From: Eriocheir sinensis
Lineage: Eukaryota > Arthropoda > Malacostraca > Decapoda > Varunidae
Reading direction: 5' to 3'
Assembly: GCF_024679095.1 (NCBI RefSeq)
Contig: NC_066509.1
Location: 13,574,891 to 13,638,890 of the forward strand
Length of the DNA: 64,000 bases
Part shown: positions 1 to 10,850 of the stretch, piece by piece
Numbering within the stretch: position 1 is the first letter of the stretch
How the letters are laid out: each line of letters opens with the position of its first letter
The notes under the pieces: generated by a model
Seen by the model: the letters and a program-made list of their open reading frames with translations, nothing else
The model's database searches: none
What the model was told of the DNA's origin: nothing
Translations under genes and position numbers: made by a program

Positions 1-274
1 AGAAGAGTGATTATAAGAATAACTACATTTAGATACCAACAGTGTTGATTTTAAGAGGTAGCAGAGAGGGAGAGACAGTAGACGATGTCATGGCAAAAAA
101 AATTTGCTGCAGGTTAGATCTAGTAAACAACAGGCCAATGAGCATCATAGAGACCATCACCGAAGCAATGATGCCAAGTCCATGAGTTCATCCCTGAAGG
201 ATTATCCCTGCCATCTTTTGTAAAACTGACTATAGTCCAAATGGAATACATGTTTAGTAATGTATTTGTTTCAG
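1..274 (+). other. Intron sequence upstream of the PFAS terminal exon
   Basis: No open segment resembling PFAS was seen here. The stretch ends in a pyrimidine-containing 3' splice site (TATTTGTTTCAG), so it is read as the last part of the final PFAS intron. Confidence 0.6.
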
Positions 275-471
275 GTGGGGTAGCAGGCATAACATCAGCC
301 TGTGGCCGGCACTTGGCCCTCATGCCTCACCCCGAGAGATGTGTCCTCACCTGGCAGTGGCCACACTTGGCTCCTCCATTGTTGTCTCCACCTGGACAGT
401 CTCCCAGACTGACTGCTCCCTGGAGTAAACTCTTCCAGAATGCCTTTGACTGGTGTCTTGAACATCAGTAA
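275..471 (+). CDS. PFAS: PFAS (phosphoribosylformylglycinamidine synthase), terminal exon
   Basis: This is the C-terminal end of the glutaminase (GATase class I) domain of the large cytosolic enzyme that converts FGAR, glutamine and ATP to FGAM, the fourth step of de novo purine synthesis. After the acceptor at 273-274 the exon starts with the last two bases of a Gly codon, then reads GVAGITSACGRHLAL, MPHPER and PWSKLFQNAFDWCLEHQ before TAA at 469-471. MPHPER carries the His and Glu of the Cys-His-Glu glutaminase triad; the Cys would lie on an upstream exon outside the window. The WQW and SPW..LFxNA..W patterns fit the animal PFAS C-terminus as I remember it. The rest of this gene of about 1,300 codons lies to the left. 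No frameshift is seen. Confidence 0.9.
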
Positions 472-907
472 TATCAGAGCAGCTTGGTGAAGTAGATTTC
501 CTGAAGTTATGATAAATATTAATTAGAAAGATGACCAGTAGCATATATAAATGTTTCTTGCAATTGAATTTATTTTGTTCAGTAATTTTCTTAATGAAAA
601 CAATGAATTGTGTAAAAGCCCCTTTTTGCTGGCTCAGACATGAGCAATGAATTGGTGCTGATAGGTGTTTGGAGAATGAAGGGTTGTGTTCCCATTACAA
701 AGTACATATACATGTAATAATGTTTTGGCAAAGATTTATATTATTCTAATACTGTTGCTCAATTTTTGTATTGTTGGTTGTTGAATTATACTCTAATTTG
801 TCATAGTTAACTTTTATTTCAATGTGGGATGGTTTTCCTCTGGCTAGTGACTTCATGCTGGGTAACATTGTGTTATACAGTAATTTGTCTAGATATCTTC
901 CTTTCAG
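472..907 (+). other. 3' flank of PFAS, probably 3' UTR
   Basis: AT-rich sequence follows the PFAS stop codon. I see no perfect AATAAA, so the cleavage site is not placed. No other gene is apparent. Confidence 0.4.
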
Positions 908-1199
908 ATAACATATACAAGGTTCAAAAGTTCGAGCTGGGGAGAGGAGGCAAGTGTGTCATGGAGGATATTTCCACATCCAAACTAACTAACTGGGAGC
1001 ATACTTCAGGCAGCGTGTTGCTTCACTCACCCACCACCTCCACTCCAGACAGTCCCTCTGAGCAGGCCTCCATGCAGCTACCCTTTCCATTCAAAGTCCC
1101 TCCTGGCAGGATCAGTCAGCTTACCCCCAGTTATGAGTTATGTGAGTGTCCCCTTGGTCTTCTCCACTCAGGCTTGTCTTGTATGGAAACAACGCTATG
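908..1199 (+). other. Unassigned open segment after a good 3' splice site
   Basis: TATCTTCCTTTCAG at 894-907 precedes a 292-base stretch that is open in one plus frame. It has ordinary amino-acid composition (Ser/Pro-rich middle, MEDISTSKLTNWEH near the start) and ends at TGA at 1198-1200. It abuts the decayed 3' end of the minus-strand LINE. It could be a terminal exon of an unknown gene, an alternative PFAS end, or chance. I do not recognise the product. Confidence 0.2.
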
Positions 1200-3150
1200 A
1201 GCAGGATCAACATTCAGGGAGTTATGCCACGTGCCCATATAGTTAGAATTGATGTTCAAGGATTATCAACAACATCATATACTTGTGCTGAGCAAGTCCA
1301 TATAATACCATGGGCCAGGCTAATCCATTGACTGAGTTCCTGGTAAGATCCACCCTTGTTATGCATGATGCTACAAGGTATGTGAAACTATTGGTGACCT
1401 AAATGATGTCACCACATGCAGCACTGTGAGAGCCATCCATCACCAGGACCTTCAGTGAATTCTGTGAGAAGTACAGCATCATCAGCATTAATTAAGAAGC
1501 TCAGTGACCATGATGTCACCAACAGATGCTCTGCAACAACTTTGCATAGTACCTAGCCCATGCAAGTGTTGGAAAGTAATGGAACAAGAACGTACCCCTT
1601 GCCTCAGTTCTGAATCAGGATGGAAGAAGCTGGAAATGCCTCCCTGACACTTCACAGTCATCAGGTCAATAATCCTTGCAGGAATCCTACAGATTCACGG
1701 GATGTCCCAGCGTGCCTTACAATGCACTGAGTCAAATGTCTTCTTGAGGTTGATATAAGCTGTGAGTAGCCTCTATTAAAATTCGCATCAGTGTTCCACA
1801 AGGAAGTGAAGTGCTAGGATCTTGTCGGTCGTTGGCTTGCTGGGCATGCTGACTACTCAGGTCTCTGAAACTTTAGATGAGATTTCAATTCGCATCAGCA
1901 GAAGATGAGTGAACACTTTGCTTGGCACAGTGAGCAGGTTAATACCATGGTAATTGTTACGATTCTATTGGTCCCCTTTTCAGACGGACAACCAATCCCC
2001 CTTTTTCACTCCAGAGGAATGGCACTTAACTGCCACATGGCAGACAGCACTGCATGCAATCTATAGATCATGTCTTCACCCCCTGGCATTCAGCATATCT
2101 GCACTGATATTACTGATCCCAGCTGCCTTTCCACCCTTCAACTTCCTCACAGCCTCTCTCACCTTCACAAGAGAGGGTTGGTGTTTTGTCCATTAGAGGA
2201 TCACCAGCCATCATCTGCAAACCACAAACCAGCTAGAGGGAGTTATCTGGTGTATCAGCAGCCACCATCTGCAAACCAGCTAAAGGGAGTTATTTGGTGT
2301 ATCAGCAGCCACCATCTGCAAACCAGCTAGAGGGAGCTATCCTCTTAGGGGGGTCTGCCTTGTACAGCTGCTCAAAGTACTCAGCCCAATGACCCAGATA
2401 CCCATCTGCATTTGATACTCTCTTCCCATCAGCCATTCAGAGGAGAGATTCTTCAGAGCTAAGATGGCAAGTCTAAGGTCATTTACATTAAGACAACCCT
2501 CGACTTCCTCAGCAAGACTCGAGACATAAATCATCTTATCCCTTCTCAGAAAGGTTCTAGTCCATTGTGACAAAGTCATGTATTGCTCAGTCCCCAGCCA
2601 TCCTGGCAGTATGATTCTCCTCTATTCTCCAGTGTCTCCCTCGAGGCAACTCCACTCCTATACCTTGGACGCTCTCAAATGCAGTTCTCGGCAGCTTTGA
2701 GAGTTTCATGTTTAAACTATCCCACAACTCCCCAGGGTCCACCAACCAATTTGAGACTGCCACTACATACTCCTGAGCACACACCTGGTCCCTCAGTTTC
2801 TCAAGATGGAATCCCAGAGGAATGTATCTTGAGAGTTTCTTGGACCTGATGTGTATCCTCAGTGTTGCAACAAGTATGTGGTTGGTGGCAAAGAACTTGG
2901 CACTCCGGAAAACCGTACCATTCTGAGGGATCCTCCAAAGATTACTAATGAGGATGTACTTGATCACTTTAACCATACCGTCAGTATTGCTATACCAAGT
3001 CAATCGGTGAGGCTCATGTCTCTGGAACAGGAACCAGCAACCCTCAGACTTCTGGATTTTCCAAAGTTTAGGAGGCAAGAACTAAGTTTCTGGTGCCAGA
3101 GCCATGGGGACCAACATATAACTCAGAGACAACTCTATATGTGCCAGTAA
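1195..3150 (-). mobile_element. Decayed non-LTR retrotransposon (LINE), copy A
   Basis: Read on the minus strand, broken frames give the order of a LINE ORF2. Near 3120 is the endonuclease end (YVGPHGSGTRN). The 2587-3078 region follows (HRLTWYSNTDG, FFATNH). Next come the linker (SLAEEVEGCLNVNDLR near 2500, AEYFEQLYKADPP near 2370), a GW.GSW segment near 2120, the RT core (AYINLKKTFDSVH near 1740, ELRQG near 1600, an ADD box near 1480) and finally SFTYL and LYGHVA near 1390 and 1240. Many stops and frameshifts make it a dead copy. The order matches the copy at 3160-6890, in the opposite orientation. Confidence 0.85.
2207..2338. repeat. 47-bp tandem repeat inside LINE copy A
   Basis: A unit containing CCACCATCTGCAAACCAGCT and TGTATCAGCAG occurs about 2.7 times with a 47-bp period. 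It lies in the LINE linker region, so it arose after or during insertion of that copy. Confidence 0.8.
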
Positions 3151-3260
3151 CTGATGATGAAAACTGAGGGTGGTGGTGTTACACTCTGCACTTGCTTGGC
3201 ATTAGACCAGTGCCCCCTCAGGACACTTTCACTGTCATGGATGACTTTAACGCTACTATA

Positions 3261-4658
3261 GTCGGTTTCATTCCATCTGTTCATTCGCGAGTGTGGATGT
3301 GGCACACGTGCAATGCTAGTTCATGATTGAGTGAACATCCATTGTTGTAATGAATATTACATTTTTTGGGGGGAATATATTTGAATGTTTATGTATAAAA
3401 GAACCCCACTTTATATAATCCCAAACATGCATGTTTGCATTGGCAATATACCATTCAAGCACATAAAAGATAAGCTTGTATCAAACAGCTTAGTCAGATC
3501 ATATTCTAATGGACAATGGCTTTTTAAAAACTATAATTATTTAGCTCACTTCAGGTACATAAAGACATCTGCCTTTGTCAGTGCAAATTAAAGTTATTTT
3601 GATTATTTAGTGCATGTAAATCCCTAAGTATATTTGAAATAGCCTGGTATCACATTCGGCAATATTTCACGCTACTTCCAATATTACCCATGTGGTTCAC
3701 ATGCAATATATTACTAAAATACCTTTTGATTATACTTTCAGAACTACATGTCTTTTTCTGTACTTGAAATGAGATAAAGCTTATTAACCCTTTCATTGCT
3801 AAACGCTTGCAGCAGGCGTTAGGCGTATTTGCTGGTGGCGCTAAACACCCGCTGCGACCTCCACCCGCACTCAAATCTCCTGCGTATGAGTGTGTTCCAA
3901 CACTAATTCTCACAACACAGGATTGCCAATTGAGTGGATTCTTCACTAAATTTGGTGGAAAATCATATAAGCCCAGCGCGGCAAATCTACGGACGAGTAA
4001 CTGGTGGATGTTCTTGCCCAATATAGCGGCATTTTTGCATAGCTTCACCTATCACCGACTGATTCTTTGACCAAATAGTTGTAAATATTGCAGTTGGCAA
4101 TGCTCCCTTGCCAGAATCTGAAGAAAAGATGTCCGCAGTTCCCTCAATATGGCTGATCATCAAGCACGCACTGACGTAAGTGTTAACATTCAACACTCCC
4201 TGAACGTGCATGTACGTTCGCAAGAGAGGCATACATAACTGACTCCTATAGATCTGGACCGCCTCTTTCCAATGGTGTTTTTGGTTTTTAGCTGTGATGA
4301 ATAGTTTTTGAGATACAGAGGTTAAAAGAGACCCCTAATTGGCCTGCCCGACTATGCCTGAGGGGATAGTTGCGTCCACACTGCGCGCAAGGAAAGGGTT
4401 AATTAAAGCCTAGTGTTCATTCACGTATGATCTGATTTGATTGATTGATACAAGCTTGTCTTTCATCTGCTTGTATGGTATATTATCGATGCAAATTGGC
4501 ATGTTAGGGATTTATACAAGAATGTGTGAGGGTTCTTTGAAAATATAAACATTCAAATCTCTTACTGACGAAACAGTTTTTATCATGAGCTACAATGCGC
4601 ATGTGCCACTTCTCTCAGAATCCACACTTTGTGAATGGACAGATGAAATGAAACGGAC
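3261..4658. mobile_element. TA-flanked inverted-repeat DNA element inserted in LINE copy B
   Basis: The left end reads GTCGGTTTCATTCCATCTG and the complement of the right end reads GTCCGTTTCATTTCATCTG. The similarity continues as a diverged inverted repeat for about 200 bp (3261-3510 against 4430-4658), with matching blocks such as GTGTGGA, TTTGAATGTTTAT and AAGCTTGTATCAA. TA occurs at 3259-3260 and 4659-4660, as in Tc1/mariner-type target duplications. The LINE endonuclease reading resumes on either side. No transposase was found, so it is non-autonomous. A second MITE sits inside it. Confidence 0.7.
3788..4398. mobile_element. TTAA-flanked MITE (piggyBac-type), 611 bp
   Basis: The left end is CCCTTTCATTGC and the complement of the right end is CCCTTTCCTTGC, 11 of 12 matching. 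TTAA lies immediately outside both ends (3784-3787 and 4399-4402), the signature of piggyBac-superfamily insertion. No transposase reading was found. It lies inside the TA-flanked element, so it inserted later. Confidence 0.75.
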
Positions 4659-5319
4659 TATGCTGGGACTGACAGAGTTGACTTAAAGCTTTAAGTTGTG
4701 TGTTGGTCCCCATGGTTCTAGTACCAGGAGCACCAACAGCTCTCTCCTCCTGAATTTTGGAAGATTCTGGAGGTTGAGAAGACCAGAGCTGGATTGCTGG
4801 ACTAGGTATAGCAATTCTGGAGAGATTAATCACATCCTTGTAAGCACTCAAGAAGATCCTCCAGAACTACAGGGTTTTCTGGAGTGTTGAGTTTGTTGTA
4901 ACCGACATTGTTGGAACACTCAATCTTTATGTCAAGTTGAGAAGAATCTCAAGATCTAACAATATTGTTTCATTGTGAATGAAACACTTGCCTTGTGCTC
5001 ATGAGTATGCAGTGACAGTCTCAAATAAGTTCAATGTGCTCAGTGCCCTTGACGACCCTATAAAACTGAGATACCTTCAGACGTGAAATTCTTCAAGCTA
5101 CAAAGGAGTGCACTGGAGTGCGTCTGAATTCGAGGAATGGTTTTGCTTCAAGGAGACGCTGTATCATTTTGAGGAGTCACGCTGCCAGACTTGCTGGAAA
5201 TAGGGTCTGATATTGGACTCTGCCACATATAGGACTAGAGGTCTCCTGGGCAGACACAAGGAGAAACTTGTCAGGAGGCTTGCTGAGGATGTTTAGAGCC
5301 ATTTCAATGTAAATGGGTA

Positions 5320-5634
5320 GGCGGTGGCTGAAGTGGTAGCGTGCTGGGCCCACATTCACCGCATGATGGACAACATGAGTTCGAATCCCCACGCTACCAC
5401 CTCGGATTTTTGTCACCGCCGAGTGGCTTAAAACTACCCACATGCTGTCCTGAAGGAAGAAGGAGTTCCGGGGGGCAGCATGAGCCAAGAGAAGATGGCG
5501 CCACTATAAATACTTGCCTGCCCAATGACGGGCTGGGGCCGACTACCATCCAGGCCCCTCAAGCAAGCCTACCAGCGCAATAGGCGGAGACGTAAAAAAA
5601 AAAAAAATAAATAAATAAAAAAAATAAAATAAAA
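5320..5634 (+). mobile_element. tRNA-derived SINE (family 1), inserted in LINE copy B
   Basis: The head (GGCGGTGGCTGAAGTGGTAG) is a tRNA-like A-box region, with a B box at GAGTTCGAATCCC (5379-5391). A body with CCGCCGAGTGGCTTAAAAC and GACGGGCTGGGGCCGAC follows, ending in an A-rich tail (5594-5634). LINE sequence resumes on both sides. Further members are at 42201-42575, 58578-58852 and, by the 3' part only, 27240-27545. Confidence 0.85.
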
Positions 5635-6890
5635 CTCTTCCAACCTGCCAAATGAGCCCTGAAGAAACTCTTTGAACCTGCCTCTCAGGTGAGCAAAATC
5701 CAAACAACAAATGGTTGCCTTATGTCAGACATGGATGGGCAGAAGGCTCATTAGACTGAGGACTTTGAGCAGTTATACAAGGTGAACCCTCTGAACAGGC
5801 AGCTTCAGCTGCTGAGTTGCAAACAGTGGATGGTGATCCACCTATTGATGAAAGACCATCCTCTGTTGACATTGGGATATGCAAGGTTGATGGGTGGAAA
5901 GGCAGCTGGTATTTGTAACATCAGTGTGGAGCTGCTCAAAGTTGAAGGTGAGGCCATGATCTGCAGGTTGCATGTGGTCTTCACTTTCATATGGCAATCT
6001 GGCATCATTCCTCCTGCCTGTTAGAGGGGACTGGCCATCCCAATCTGGAAAGAAACCCGCTGGGACTGCAACGACTACAGCAGTATTACACTGCTCAGTG
6101 TGCTTGGCAAGGTGCTTGCCCATCTATTGTTCATGTGCATCTGCAACTAGCTGCTGAAGCTGCAGAGACCTGAGCAGTTCCAAGTTCATGCCTAGTTAGT
6201 GAACTATAATCATATCCTCGTGTTTCATGTACTTGTAAGAGTGCTGATACTAGTTTTGACTAGGGATACTTGCAGCCAGATCTCAGGAAGGCACTTGATT
6301 CAAGTGCATCAAGCAGCACTCTAGAGAGCTGCTGTGACTCATGGGATTCCTGCGATGACCATTGGTCTTACTCTGGGACTGAAAGTGCTGTGAAGTGTGG
6401 GTGTGTGTGTCCAGCCTCTCTCCTGTGAACATGTAAATGAGGTAAGACTGTGTCTTTGCCCCATCACTTTTCGACACTTGCATGGCTGAGACATGGGCAC
6501 TGAATAGTGACTTGAGGAGGCAGAGTGATGTCTTCGTAAATAGCTTATGCAGAATCATATCACTGAAGTGACTGTGTCAAACTAGTGTTAACTTCATGAG
6601 ACTGATTCGAGGCCTATTGCCTGCATGGTCCATGAACACCAACTCCGGCTATACAGGCATTTACTCAAAAGCTGACCCTGCTCACAGGGTTGCTTCCGAA
6701 AGAGAATCCTGAGGGAAGGAGGGAACACCCACAAATATTGTGGCTTGAGCAAGTTGTTAGATCTTGTAATCAAATATACTTAGGATGGGAAGGCCTGCAT
6801 GGAGACTAGCCCCAGGTTTGTCATTGTGGGGTGGGTGAGGCAATGCACCTCCTGGTGTATGCCCCTGTTGATTAACTGAAAAAAAAAAAA

Positions 6891-6915
6891 AAAAAGATAA
6901 TAATGGTTGATATGC

Positions 6916-6946
<31 letters not shown>

Positions 6947-7842
6947 CTAATTTTGAGTGAGGGATATTTTTGTGGCTGGAATTGTGCCGACACGAAGCAA
7001 TCTGACAAAGTCAGCCGCATCCAGGAGGACATGCGTTCGCATCCTGCCTGTCACCAAAAGCTGGGATTTTTCAGTAAATGGCTTATTTGAGTCGTGTTAT
7101 TTATAATTTTTTATATGTTTACATAGGCTAGGTGTAGACTTGGGTATATTTTAGTTGGCCAAAAATGGCAACTCCATGGTGTAGTAGTTATCATGCACAG
7201 CTGTTCATTCTCCTTTTTGGGGGTAGTCAATAAATGGGTAGTTAGGAAAACCTGGGGGGGGGGGGCCAATAAAATTGAGATGAGCACAGAGGTCATGCAC
7301 AGTTATAGCAATCATCATCACCCATTAAAAGTCCACTGTGGGACAGAGGAATTTCCTACTGTTATCGACCTTTATCTGACATTAGTGTACTCCATCTGCT
7401 CCAGCAAAAGCTTTGATTTCATCTCGACACCTGGTCCTCTGCCTGCGCTGACTTATACAATCTCTGGGTTGCCACTGTTACTTTTGTTGTCTATCTGTTA
7501 TCAGTGCTATGTTTGATATGACTTGCCTACGTCCACTTCTTATGAAAAATTGTGATGGAATGTTATCTTGACATTCCAGTTAAGGTGAGTGTTAAAATTC
7601 TTCAGTAATAGCAGTAAACTGGCAAAATTATCAATAAAATTGACAAATATCACTGATAAGTCTAAAATCTAAAAAAAAAATATATAGAAAATATGCATTT
7701 TTAGGCCTAAAGTACATCTAATAAAAACTACTTGGTTCAAAATACCTGATAGACAAGAAGTCTGCACTAGTATCTATTAAAATTTACCAACACAAATAAT
7801 AGCTCATTACAGAAAACATATGAAACGAACATAGATCTTTAA
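6891..7842. other. Non-coding stretch with a retroelement-like segment
   Basis: It contains poly-A (6917-6941), a tRNA-like B-box sequence (GCGTTCGCATCC near 7033) and a G13 run near 7254. At about 7300-7545 a segment with CATCATCACC and AGTCCACTGTGGGAC resembles a dispersed arthropod retroelement tail; that assignment is from memory and weak. No host gene is visible. Confidence 0.4.
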
Positions 7843-8020
7843 CCCGGTAGCTGCGGGATCACGTTTCTTAAAGGGCCCTCTAAGCGAGAAAAGTGAAAAA
7901 AATTATTACTCGCACAAACCATTTCATAATGTATATCAACCTATTTGTGATCAGTTTATGCATCATCCATTTTGTGGGGTTTATATCATTGCAAAAATTT
8001 GGCCTGTCGCTGCTACCGGG
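7843..8020. mobile_element. TTAA-flanked MITE (piggyBac-type), 178 bp
   Basis: The ends are CCCGGTAGCTGCG on the left and, as complement, CCCGGTAGCAGCG on the right (12 of 13). TTAA lies at 7839-7842 and 8021-8024. It is too short to code and is a separate family from the MITE at 3788-4398. Confidence 0.8.
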
Positions 8021-8024
8021 TTAA

Positions 8025-8857
8025 GTTCACTTACTTGATTATGTTCTTTAATTTCACTGTTGCTGATGAAGTGGGAACTAGTCTTAATTTCAACATTACT
8101 GCTGCTTTCAGTGTGGTGTGATGAGCTGTACTGTGGGCCCTGCCAAGCATAGCCATCCTTCAACAAACTGTGGTTTCAGTCAAAGCTTGTGACATTCCTT
8201 CAGGTGTTACAGACCACCAACAAGCACCCTGGATGGTGAGACAGATGCCTTGTATACACAGTGGTGGAAGATAATCCAGCCATCCATCAGTCAAACTTCA
8301 GCGGTCATCTGTTCCATTCTGCTGGAGGAGGAGAGATTTCACCTGAAGAATCATTGATTCCCTAGACTTCGACTGAGAAAATGTGTTTAGTTTTGCTGGC
8401 TTACATAGCATGACAGAATTTGATTTGTGTATAAACACTAAAGAACTTAATTACCTAATGTTCAGTAAGCTGCAAACTTTAAGTACATCTAAGATACACC
8501 CATAAATGTCTTTTAGCACTAGATGCTCAAAGTTGCATAAAACCTGGCAACAAATGTTTTATTTATTTAATAGAATTTGCAATATTGAATTGCATATTTA
8601 TTAAAACAAGTAATTATGTAACTTGAAACTGCCATTAAAGAAATATTTTGCTTATTTAGAGGTTTTACTGTACTAAACTTATGAATAGAGGAAAACTTTT
8701 AAGTTGAAAAAATATATTACCTTTGACTTCAAATATTTGAAGTGGAAAAAGTAATAGATGAACAGTCATCCCTTTTTAATCTTGAAATATTTGAATACAA
8801 AACTACTTTAGACTTGAAATACGGGGAATAAAAGACAATTACCTCTGAAGGAGAAAA
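8025..8857. other. AT-rich non-coding stretch
   Basis: No supported ORF, repeat array or RNA gene was seen between the MITE and the LINE fragment. Short AT-rich words such as TTGAAATATTTGAA recur near 8720-8820. Confidence 0.5.
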
Positions 8858-9400
8858 CTATGTAAATAATTGTAACTTTTGAATCTTAATGTCAGCCATC
8901 TGGTTCACTTGTTGCCACAAATCTATCTCATCAAATCCTCTCTTTATATGGTATAAATTTCCAAGTAGTACTTGGATCATATTGGTCATTCTTCTATGTA
9001 TTGCCTCGAGGGAATCTATACAACTTGTAATAGTGGCACCAAAAATGAACACCAACTGGACCCAGATACACTTTGAGGATAATTTATTTGGTCCAGTTGC
9101 TAACACTTCTAGAAATAAAGCTCAAGACTATTTGCAGAGTGATTTTTAGTCACACACCAAAATCCTTTTTGCAGCTGATGTGACCAAGAACTTATCTAAT
9201 GTGTAGTTACTTTGGAGGTTATTTCTTCCTACACCTAGGCTGCTGTATTTGTCAGTGATGAACTACATCTGCTTGATTTATTTACAGTATGGTTACATTT
9301 CTTGTTTAGTAATCATTAGACAAGATTTACCTTTAATGAACCCATGCTGGAAGCCATTGATCAAGTTATATTTCTAGATGGTCACAGATAATTCTAACAA
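8858..9400 (-). mobile_element. LINE fragment, decayed
   Basis: The minus strand reads NGFQHGFIKGKSCL near 9340, the (Q)HGF.KG.SC box of LINE reverse transcriptases. Further on is SLEAIHRRMTNMIQ (about 8980-9025), the LE.VQRR.TKMI box near the C-terminus. Intervening frames are broken. It looks like a CR1/L2-like family different from copies A and B; the clade is not certain. Confidence 0.55.
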
Positions 9401-9474
9401 TAAATGACAATTTTCTTATAATTTGACATTTTATATTAATCCCCCCCCCCCCCCCTCTTAGATACCAGCACAGC

Positions 9475-10004
9475 CATGGAGGTAAAATTGGTGGAGTAGC
9501 CATCAGCCCAATTAAGTAAATCCGCCTGAGCTGTCATTTTTGTGGCCAGGTGTCAGGTGTTGTCAGGTCAGGCTCCCTCTTACTGGGCTCGGCCAGGCTC
9601 GCCCACCTGGTTTTCCGCAAGGCCTACGAGAGGCCTACGAGGTCTTGATTTCCGCCGCTGTATGGATTGATCGTAGTAGACATTTTTAATTCAGATAAAG
9701 CTGCAGCCAAGTCCTATTTATAAGTGAGGTCTTGGAAGTGAGGTTTTCAAGTTATGTCTATCCTTTAAGTTTTACAAAAATATCTTGGTAATATAAAAGG
9801 TATTTTTGAAATATATACCGCATCAATAAATGAACGGTGATAAAAAACACCACCATCATAATGGATGAGACGGGGTCTGGAGGTAGTGGGCGTGAGTTCT
9901 CTGCATATCCCCCATCTTTTGGCCGTAAATTTGACAGTTCGTCGGCTTCACCTCAATGAATGGGATTAGCGGGCCGTGTCGACTCCACCAATTCTACCTC
10001 CATG
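9475..10004. mobile_element. 530-bp MITE with 23-bp TIRs and perfect 8-bp target duplication
   Basis: The left end starts CATGGAGGTAAAATTGGTGG and the complement of the right end starts CATGGAGGTAGAATTGGTGG. They match at 22 of 23 positions before diverging. AGCACAGC occurs directly outside both ends (9467-9474 and 10005-10012). An 8-bp duplication fits the hAT or P superfamilies. No transposase was found. Confidence 0.88.
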
Positions 10005-10039
10005 AGCACAGCATTTGGCTTTTTCCATTCTATTCTGGT

Positions 10040-10850
10040 GTTGAGATTTTTAAATGCTGGCCAACGGTTTGGAAATTTTATCCCTAGCTTTCTTTAATAC
10101 ATGCGAGAAAATATCTATCTGAACCAAGTAACTTAGTTTTCTTAATCTTATCTTTTTAATGACTACTACATTTATACTCAAATACCGTAACCTATTCTTT
10201 CCAACATTTACTTCCATCTTCCTCCTCTTACACACCCTGTCAAGTTCATCCACAATCTTCTGCAGTATCCTCTGTCACTTTTTGCCTAAAAGTGACTAAA
10301 ACTCCAAGCTGCAAATAGGCCTGTCACCCTGGATTGCTCATACCACTTATTTTCATCCTTGTGCTCAACTCCTATACTTTGGATTTCACTTCCCTTATAC
10401 AACCATACATTCAAACAAACAACCCTAGCTAAACATCCCGGTCTCACACCCATGCCAACCGCAAAACTCCCTTCCCATTCAAGCTTACAGAGGCACCGGC
10501 ATCCTTGTGGAAAGACTCGATCCCCTTAGGAAATGCTCTCACACACTATATACATCCTAGACATCCTAAAAACTCTTCCCGTCAGCCTTGTCACAGGCCT
10601 TCTCCACAAACAGCTTCCTATCCTTCTCTTGGTACTTTTCAACCATCATTTTCAGTGCAGTTCAACTTCTATCCACACGTTCCCTCCCGTTTCTCAGGCC
10701 TCATTGTTCATTGCCATTTTTTTAAGGATATTTTCATCCTCTACTTTAAAACCCTCCTATTATTTGAAACCTTTCCATATATCTTACCTATTGCACTGAG
10801 TACATTTCTTTCCTTATAACTTCCTTTCCGTTTTTACAGTGGCACAATGG
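10040..10850 (-). mobile_element. LINE reverse-transcriptase fragment, decayed
   Basis: Minus-strand pieces in order: MMVEKYQEKDRKLF (near 10630), a G.RPGC box near 10440 matching GVRQGC, and LDRVCKRRKMEVNVGKNRL (about 10190-10245). This is the usual LINE order of the palm-proximal helix, GxRQGC, then the thumb-proximal KRRK segment. Numerous stops are present. The family differs from copies A and B. Confidence 0.7.

Larger units (their letters stand above)
3160..6890 (+). mobile_element. Decayed LINE, copy B, with nested insertions and A-rich tail
   Basis: The plus strand carries the same family as copy A. The endonuclease motif is LDQCP then PQDTFTVMDDFNAT (3210-3255). The element resumes after an insertion with GTDR and CVGPHGSSTRSTNSSLLL (4660-4750), then INHILVSTQ, ECTGVRL near 5110, ARLAGN near 5190, GKAAGICNISVELLK (5900-5940), YSSITLLS near 6080, SAVKCG near 6385 and LIRGLLPAW near 6600. 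At the end, GMGRPAWRLAP and CPC correspond to the usual C-terminus, followed by A17 at 6879. Stops and frameshifts are frequent. Two insertions interrupt it (3261-4658 and 5320-5634). Confidence 0.85.
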
